Shown piece after piece: positions 1 to 3,827 of a stretch of DNA of 6,799 nt; position 1 is the first letter of the stretch; each line of letters opens with the position of its first letter. Both the position numbers and the translations under genes were made by a program. The notes under the pieces were generated by a model. It was given only the letters and a program-made list of their open reading frames with translations. It was not told where the DNA came from and did no database searches. Source of the stretch: Actinomycetota bacterium (lineage in GTDB: Bacteria; Actinomycetota; Actinomycetes; S36-B12; CAIYMF01); assembly GCA_009699025.1 (NCBI GenBank), contig WLOZ01000099.1:1-6799 (forward strand). The letters are read 5' to 3'.

Positions 1-1340
1 GTTCCCTCGACGTTGAGCCTCAGCAGCGGCTCGGTATTCGAGGGCCGCACGTTGAACCACCAGTCGTCAGCCTCGACGGTGAGCCCATCGAGGTCATCGA
101 GCCGGTAGCCGTGGGCGGCGAAGTGCTCGCGCACCGCAGCGATCGAGGCAAGGGGGTCGGAGACGACCGTGTTGATCTCACCACTGGCCGCATAGCGCTC
201 GTACTCGCCGAGCAGGCTCGAGAGCACCGTGCCCTCGGGAGTCTCCGAGAGGGCGGCGAGCGCGTGCATCGCGGCGAGCATCCCTGAGTCGGCATTCCAG
301 AAGTCGCGGAAGTAGAAGTGCCCGGAGTGCTCGCCACCGAAGACAGCGCCGGTGCGGGCCATCTCGGCCTTGATGAAGGAGTGCCCCACTCGCGTGCGCA
401 GGGGAACTCCGCCGTTCTCGCGCACCACCTCCGCCACCGAGTGCGAGGTGATCAGGTTGTGGATGATCGTGGCCCCAGGCACCTTGGCCAGCTCGCGAAC
501 AGCGATCAGGGCCGTGAGGGTCGAGGGGTTGACCACGCGCCCGGTCTCATCGACCACGAAGCAGCGGTCGGCGTCACCATCGAAGGCAAGCCCGATGTCG
601 GCACTCTCGGCGATGACACGGGCCTGCAGGTCGACCAGGTTGGCCGGCTCGATGGGGTTGGCCTCGTGGTGGGGGAACGACCCGTCGAGTTCGAAGTACA
701 TCGGCACGATGTCGAGGGGAAGGGCGGGCAGGCCCGCAGCGTTGCCGAGTACGGCGGGAACGGTGTAGCCACCCATGCCGTTGCCAGCGTCGACGACCAC
801 ACGCAGTCGGCGACCGGCCAGCGGAACAAGGGTGCGCAGAAACGTCGAGTAGGCCACCAGCATGTCCTGGGTACGCATCGAGCCCGGCGACTCGACCGCC
901 TCGGCGGGATGGGCCAGCAGCGTTTGCTCGAGGAGGGCGCGGATTTCAGCGAGTCCCGAGTCCTGACCCACGGGGGCCGCCCCCGCCCGGCAGAGCTTGA
1001 TGCCGTTGTACTGGGCCGGATTGTGACTGGCGGTAAACATCGCGCCCGGCATGTCGAGTGAGCCGGCCGCGAAGTAAAGACCGTCGGTCGAGCACAGCCC
1101 GATGTCGATGACGTCGACTCCCGCGGCATTGACTCCATTGGCGAACGACGCCACGAGGTCGGGGCCGCTGGGCCTCATGTCGTGACCCACGACCACGCAG
1201 CCGGGGCCACCCTTGTCGGACGAGATGCCGAGCACCCGCACGAAGGCCGTGCCCACGGCACGGGCGATATCGCCATTGAGTTGATCAGGCACCGTGCCAC
1301 GGATGTCGTAGGCCTTGATCAGGGCGCTGAGGTCACTCAC
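1..1340 (-). CDS. manB: Phosphomannomutase/phosphoglucomutase, 3' end cut by the window edge
   Basis: Cytoplasmic alpha-D-phosphohexomutase, interconverting mannose-6-phosphate and mannose-1-phosphate (possibly also the glucose phosphates) and so feeding GDP-mannose synthesis. I translated 446 codons in one open frame. All four family signatures are present: the phosphoserine loop TASHNP (Ser105), the metal loop DGDADR (Asp254, 256, 258), the sugar-binding loop GEHSGH (336-341) and the C-terminal phosphate-binding loop RPSNTEP (432-438). The N-terminus IKAYDIRG is also typical. Family members run about 450-475 residues, so only the tail is missing at the left edge. The start is the GTG at 1340: an in-frame TAG at 1352-1350 rules out anything longer, and only a weak AGG lies about 8 bases upstream. 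It follows the zinc-ribbon gene by 41 bases, probably in the same transcript. The family is certain; the preference for mannose over glucose is inferred from actinobacterial context. Confidence 0.96.
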   Translation of the reverse strand, partial: MSDLSALIKAYDIRGTVPDQLNGDIARAVGTAFVRVLGISSDKGGPGCVVVGHDMRPSGPDLVASFANGVNAAGVDVIDIGLCSTDGLYFAAGSLDMPGAMFTASHNPAQYNGIKLCRAGAAPVGQDSGLAEIRALLEQTLLAHPAEAVESPGSMRTQDMLVAYSTFLRTLVPLAGRRLRVVVDAGNGMGGYTVPAVLGNAAGLPALPLDIVPMYFELDGSFPHHEANPIEPANLVDLQARVIAESADIGLAFDGDADRCFVVDETGRVVNPSTLTALIAVRELAKVPGATIIHNLITSHSVAEVVRENGGVPLRTRVGHSFIKAEMARTGAVFGGEHSGHFYFRDFWNADSGMLAAMHALAALSETPEGTVLSSLLGEYERYAASGEINTVVSDPLASIAAVREHFAAHGYRLDDLDGLTVEADDWWFNVRPSNTEPLLRLNVEG

Positions 1341-1381
1341 GCCGACAGCCTAGTGGGGTGACTGAACCCACACGGGGGCCA

Positions 1382-1633
1382 CTAGCCCGCCTTGGGGATG
1401 CGTCTCGCCTTGCTGAGTACACGTTCCACACTCAGGACGTCGTCACCCTGCTGCCACACACGGTGGTCACAGTCGAGGCAGTTGGTGAAGTCGACCTGGC
1501 TCCCGTCCTCGAGTTCGAGGGCGATGCGCGTCACTCGTTCGCTCGAGCACACGGCGCACTGGGGACGGTTGACTCGTGCCTGCGGACGCAGCAGAGAACC
1601 GAGGTCCACCTGCTCCTGCGCTGCTGCTGCCAT
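1382..1633 (-). CDS. Small zinc-ribbon protein of unknown function
   Basis: An 83-residue protein that I do not recognise by name. Numbered from the chosen ATG, it has a hydrophilic N-terminus, then CAVC (Cys26, Cys29), a beta-rich stretch with LELEDGSQVDF, a second knuckle CLDC (Cys52, Cys55) followed by DHRVW, and a basic C-terminus SKARRIPKAG. Two CxxC knuckles 22 residues apart are the classic zinc-ribbon layout, so it probably binds one zinc and may contact nucleic acid or another protein. There is no membrane segment or signal peptide. The ATG at 1633 is preferred over the adjacent GTG at 1636 because GAGGAG lies 5 bases from the ATG but only 2 from the GTG. It sits 41 bases upstream of manB, with its own candidate promoter about 70 bases upstream. 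It is not Trm112, since the usual LACP-type first knuckle is absent. Codon use, the ribosome site and the spaced cysteines support a real gene. Confidence 0.8.
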   Translation of the reverse strand: MAAAAQEQVDLGSLLRPQARVNRPQCAVCSSERVTRIALELEDGSQVDFTNCLDCDHRVWQQGDDVLSVERVLSKARRIPKAG

Positions 1634-1638
1634 CACTA

Positions 1639-1644
1639 CTCCTC
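1639..1644 (-). promoter_or_regulatory. Ribosome binding site of the zinc-ribbon gene
   Basis: On the minus strand GAGGAG precedes TAGTGATG. Its 5-base spacing to ATG (1633) against 2 bases to GTG (1636) decides the start in favour of the ATG. It is the strongest Shine-Dalgarno match I found ahead of any start in the window. Confidence 0.7.
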
Positions 1645-1672
1645 ACAACGGGGCGAACGTGTCGTCCCGGCA

Positions 1673-1685
1673 CGGGAATTACCCG
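1673..1685. promoter_or_regulatory. Small palindrome, possible operator
   Basis: CGGGAATTACCCG has CGGG/CCCG arms around an AT-rich centre with one mismatched pair. It lies just downstream of the candidate -10 hexamer, in the presumed 5' leader of the zinc-ribbon gene, where a repressor site could be. A 13-base imperfect palindrome can occur by chance, so this is weak. Confidence 0.2.
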
Positions 1686-1703
1686 CGGCCAGGGTCTGCT
1701 TTC

Positions 1704-1732
1704 ACGATACTCATGTTACTGGAGTGACGCAA
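1704..1732 (-). promoter_or_regulatory. Candidate housekeeping-sigma promoter for the zinc-ribbon gene and manB
   Basis: Read on the minus strand, TTGCGT (1732-1727) and TATCGT (1709-1704) are separated by exactly 17 bases. The -35 matches the consensus at three of six positions, including the leading TTG. The -10 matches at four of six, including the key first TA and final T. Transcription would begin near 1697, giving a leader of roughly 60 bases before the ATG at 1633. Position and spacing are right, but no experimental or comparative support is available here. Confidence 0.4.
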
Positions 1733-1745
1733 GAGGCGTGTGTGA

Positions 1746-1756
1746 CTCGTGTCGAG
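1746..1756. repeat. Perfect 4-bp inverted repeat CTCG-TGT-CGAG
   Basis: The palindrome sits about 14 bases upstream of the candidate -35 hexamer, inside a locally AT-richer stretch that also holds GATAACGTGACGTGA. It could be an activator or repressor site. The arms are short, so chance is a real alternative. Confidence 0.2.
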
Positions 1757-1790
1757 ATAACGTGACGTGAGCCGAGCCGCGGACCTATCC

Positions 1791-1860
1791 AGCAGAACCC
1801 AGCAGAACCCTGAGAATCGGCGACCGGCCCATGTTCCGGCCCCCTAGCGAAGGGTTCTGC
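1791..1860. repeat. Three-copy GCAGAACCC cluster forming a long hairpin downstream of the DUF3499 gene
   Basis: AGCAGAACCC occurs twice in direct tandem (1791-1800, 1801-1810), and AGGGTTCTGC (1851-1860) is the exact reverse complement of GCAGAACCCT (1802-1811). This gives a perfect 10-bp stem with a 39-base loop. The first copy could also pair with the inverted copy over 9 bp, and the loop holds a CCGG/CCGG pair (1824-1827, 1836-1839). CCCT (1842-1845) with AGGG (1851-1854) gives a competing short hairpin. It starts 30 bases after the DUF3499 stop in the transcribed direction. It could be a terminator without a U tract, an attenuator, or paired binding sites for a regulator. The repeats are directly visible; the role is inference. 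Confidence 0.55.
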
Positions 1861-1889
1861 GGTGCGCATCGGTGCGGGGTATCGGTAGA

Positions 1890-2261
1890 TCAGGAGTCGG
1901 TGCTGCGGAGCATGCGCAGATGTCCGCGCCGGTTGACCTCCACGGTGTCGGCGGGCAACTCTGCCTCGCGGACTGGCTCGCGATCACGCCCCCGGGCCGC
2001 CTCGCGCACCGCGTCGGCGAGGGCCTCGAGATCGTCGATGCTCGGAAGCAGCGCCTCAGCGTCGGGCTCGAGCCGCACGAACTCCCAGCCGCGCGGGGCG
2101 GTGAGCCTCTCGGCATGGTTCTGGCACAGGTCGTAGCAGTGGGGCTCAGCGTACGTCGCGAGTGGCCCCAACACGGCGGTGGAGTCGGCGTACACGTAGG
2201 TGAGCGTGGCATAGGCCTGCCGTCCGCAGGACGGCTTCGAACAGCGACGCACAGGGCTCAC
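1890..2261 (-). CDS. DUF3499 family protein
   Basis: A 123-residue soluble protein of the DUF3499 family, which is conserved in actinobacteria and has no established function. The core is unmistakable: RRCSKPSCGRQA at the N-terminus, then TYVYADSTAVLGPL (21-34), YAEPHCYDLC (37-46) and HAERLTAPRGWE (49-60), with the usual RRGHLR near the C-terminus. Cys7 and Cys12 with Cys42, Cys46 and nearby His41/His49 make a plausible zinc site. Residues 64-105 are acidic and helical with no cysteines. The GTG at 2261 gives MSPVRRCS, the familiar family start; the ribosome site is poor (a G run directly upstream). A GTG at codon 4 is a less likely alternative. It lies 72 bases after the DUF5719 stop, so it is probably co-transcribed with it. 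I see no metallopeptidase gene, often a close neighbour of this family, next to it. Confidence 0.93.
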   Translation of the reverse strand: MSPVRRCSKPSCGRQAYATLTYVYADSTAVLGPLATYAEPHCYDLCQNHAERLTAPRGWEFVRLEPDAEALLPSIDDLEALADAVREAARGRDREPVREAELPADTVEVNRRGHLRMLRSTDS

Positions 2262-2333
2262 GCCCCAGACGGTAGCGGTACAGGACCCCCATGGACGACT
2301 CCGACACGTCCGGCGGTCACAATCGCGGAGCGT
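2262..2333. other. Short spacer between the DUF5719 and DUF3499 genes
   Basis: The 72 bases hold no gene. I find no convincing promoter or terminator hairpin: a TTGTGA hexamer has no -10 partner at a usable distance. Read-through from the upstream pair is the simplest view. Confidence 0.4.
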
Positions 2334-3827
2334 CTATCCGGCCGAGACCGCCAGGTTGGGCTGTGCCTCGGGCACCACGACCTTCGAGCGCACCGGCGAC
2401 AGCGTGACGCCCGCGGCCATCGTGCCGCTGCCGGTAGGCAGGCTCGTGATACGCATCCCTCGAATGTGGGTGCTCGTGGCCGAGGGGGTGACCACCATCG
2501 AGAAGATGCCCGACGTGCGCTTCGTCGGGGGACGCACGGTCCAGACCTGGGTGGACCCCCGTGCGACCCGCAGCGTGGTGGTGCGCGACCTCCCAGCGTC
2601 GTCATACACGGTGACCACCACCGAGGCCTGCTTGCCACCGGTGTTGGTGAGGTAGAGGCGGTGTCGGTAGCCACTGGCGATCGGGAGCCCGGCGACCGCC
2701 GCCGGACCGGTCAGCTCGGGTGCCCCGGCGGCGTAGGCGAACTCGGCGATACCCGTGGCATCACCGAGCTGGTACCAGGCGCCCCCGACCACGGGCTGAT
2801 CTGACGTCAGCTCGACCGCCACGGGCTGCTGGCGCAGGGCCGAGGTGATGTCGATTACCTCCACGCGGCCCGCTGACAGGGCGAGCTTCGCCATGCCCGC
2901 GGGAGCAAAGGTGCCCGAGGGGGTGATCAGTCGAACGCGCACCGTCGCGTCATGCTGGGGAGAGAGGACACTGAGGCGCACCGGCGAGACTTTGCCCGGA
3001 ATGGCCGACACGATCGTGCGCGTACTCGGGCCCGTAGACCTCGGCACCCACTCGAGGCCGCGCGGGATCAGGCCATTCACGAGTCGATCGCTCACCGCCG
3101 CGGCCACCCGCCCCGAGAGGGTCTCGACGTGCACCACGAAGTTTGCCACTCCCGGCGCAAGGTCAGAAAGGGAGAGTCGCACCTGCCCGCGACCCGGAAC
3201 AAAGACACCCCGCCCGGCGGGTGCAGGTAGCGCACCTCCCGGGCCGAAGAGCAGCACGTCGACGCTGGCCGGCGAATCCTCGGGGTTGGTCAGCGTGACC
3301 ACCGACAGACGCCCGACACCTGAACCTCCGCCCACGAACCACTCGTCAGTTCCGGCAGCGACGCACTCCATGGCAGCCAGACCGCGTGTTCGCCCCTGCT
3401 CTCCCAGAGTGAACTGGTCCAGGGTGAGCCCCGGGGCGAGTGAGCCAATCCCGGTGGCCACGACCGGCGGCAGCGGCATTCCGCTGGTGCTGAGCGTCTC
3501 AGACCTGCCCGCCTTGGAGATGGCGCGCTTCTCAGACGCGCCCTTGGGAGGCATGGTGGCCAGCTGGGCCGCACCTGTGGAACTCGCGGCGCCTCCGCTT
3601 CTGGTTGCGCCACTCTTCCCACCCAGTCCTGGTGCCACGAAGCCGGTGACCACCGAGGTGATCAAAGCGTTGGCGATCGGGTCGGGGCACACCAGACGCG
3701 TCGTCTCCACCGCCTCCACGCTGACGGGAGGAGGTTCACGGTCGGCCACCACCAACGGTCGAAGGGCGCTTCCGAGAACGATCACCACGGCGCCGGCGGC
3801 CACAACCGCCCACGGAGCCCGAATCAC
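2334..3827 (-). CDS. DUF5719 family membrane-anchored extracytoplasmic protein
   Basis: A 497-residue protein. Residues 1-5 are short and charged, 6-27 form one hydrophobic helix (AVVAAGAVVIVLGSAL), and the rest is hydrophilic and beta-rich, so it is probably anchored with its body outside the membrane. Cys47 (in VCPDP) and Cys155 (in ECVAAGTDEWFVGGG) are the only cysteines and may form a disulfide. The CxxxGTxxW-GGG-LxLxNP pattern (155-182), an FGPGG turn and a second YLTNTGG-type strand repeat near 391-398 fit DUF5719, a family of unknown function. Residues 68-118 are a Gly/Ser/Ala/Lys-rich, probably disordered stretch. The GTG start at 3827 overlaps the glycosyltransferase stop (GTGA) and has GGAG 7 bases upstream (3838-3835), implying translational coupling. 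The overlap suggests it works with that enzyme, perhaps as its outer partner. The family call is fairly firm; the function is unknown. Confidence 0.9.
   Translation of the reverse strand: MIRAPWAVVAAGAVVIVLGSALRPLVVADREPPPVSVEAVETTRLVCPDPIANALITSVVTGFVAPGLGGKSGATRSGGAASSTGAAQLATMPPKGASEKRAISKAGRSETLSTSGMPLPPVVATGIGSLAPGLTLDQFTLGEQGRTRGLAAMECVAAGTDEWFVGGGSGVGRLSVVTLTNPEDSPASVDVLLFGPGGALPAPAGRGVFVPGRGQVRLSLSDLAPGVANFVVHVETLSGRVAAAVSDRLVNGLIPRGLEWVPRSTGPSTRTIVSAIPGKVSPVRLSVLSPQHDATVRVRLITPSGTFAPAGMAKLALSAGRVEVIDITSALRQQPVAVELTSDQPVVGGAWYQLGDATGIAEFAYAAGAPELTGPAAVAGLPIASGYRHRLYLTNTGGKQASVVVTVYDDAGRSRTTTLRVARGSTQVWTVRPPTKRTSGIFSMVVTPSATSTHIRGMRITSLPTGSGTMAAGVTLSPVRSKVVVPEAQPNLAVSAG
3824..3827 (-). 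other. GTGA stop/start overlap coupling glycosyltransferase and DUF5719 genes
   Basis: The TGA stop of the glycosyltransferase (3826-3824) shares bases with the GTG start of the DUF5719 gene (3827-3825). A GGAG lies inside the glycosyltransferase coding sequence at 3838-3835, 7 bases from the GTG. This arrangement normally lets terminating ribosomes restart, keeping the two products at matched levels. Confidence 0.8.

Larger units (their letters stand above)
1634..1889. other. 256-base intergenic region between the DUF3499 and zinc-ribbon genes
   Basis: I find no convincing gene here on either strand: the short frames that cross it lack family-like content and a ribosome site. Read in the transcribed direction it holds the repeat/hairpin cluster, a small CTCG/CGAG palindrome, the candidate promoter, an imperfect CGGG/CCCG palindrome and the GAGGAG site. 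This is the only sizeable gap in the window, and it probably divides the operon into an upstream part (glycosyltransferase, DUF5719, DUF3499) and a downstream part (zinc ribbon, manB). Confidence 0.6.

Noticed and set aside
318..1061. Plus-strand open frame of 247 codons
   Set aside because: It is antisense to manB, whose frame carries all four catalytic signatures over this same stretch.
1341..1381. GTGGG/CCCAC hairpin in the 41-base gap before manB as a terminator
   Set aside because: The stem is short and imperfect and has no U tract, and the gap is too small for separate units. It is more likely ordinary spacer.
1358..1765. Plus-strand open frame of 135 codons over the zinc-ribbon gene
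   Set aside because: No ribosome site and no recognisable domain. The opposite strand has the spaced CxxC knuckles and a strong GAGGAG.
1872..2804. Plus-strand open frame of 310 codons
   Set aside because: It spans antisense across DUF3499, the spacer and the 3' end of DUF5719, with His/Arg/Gly-rich content and no family resemblance.
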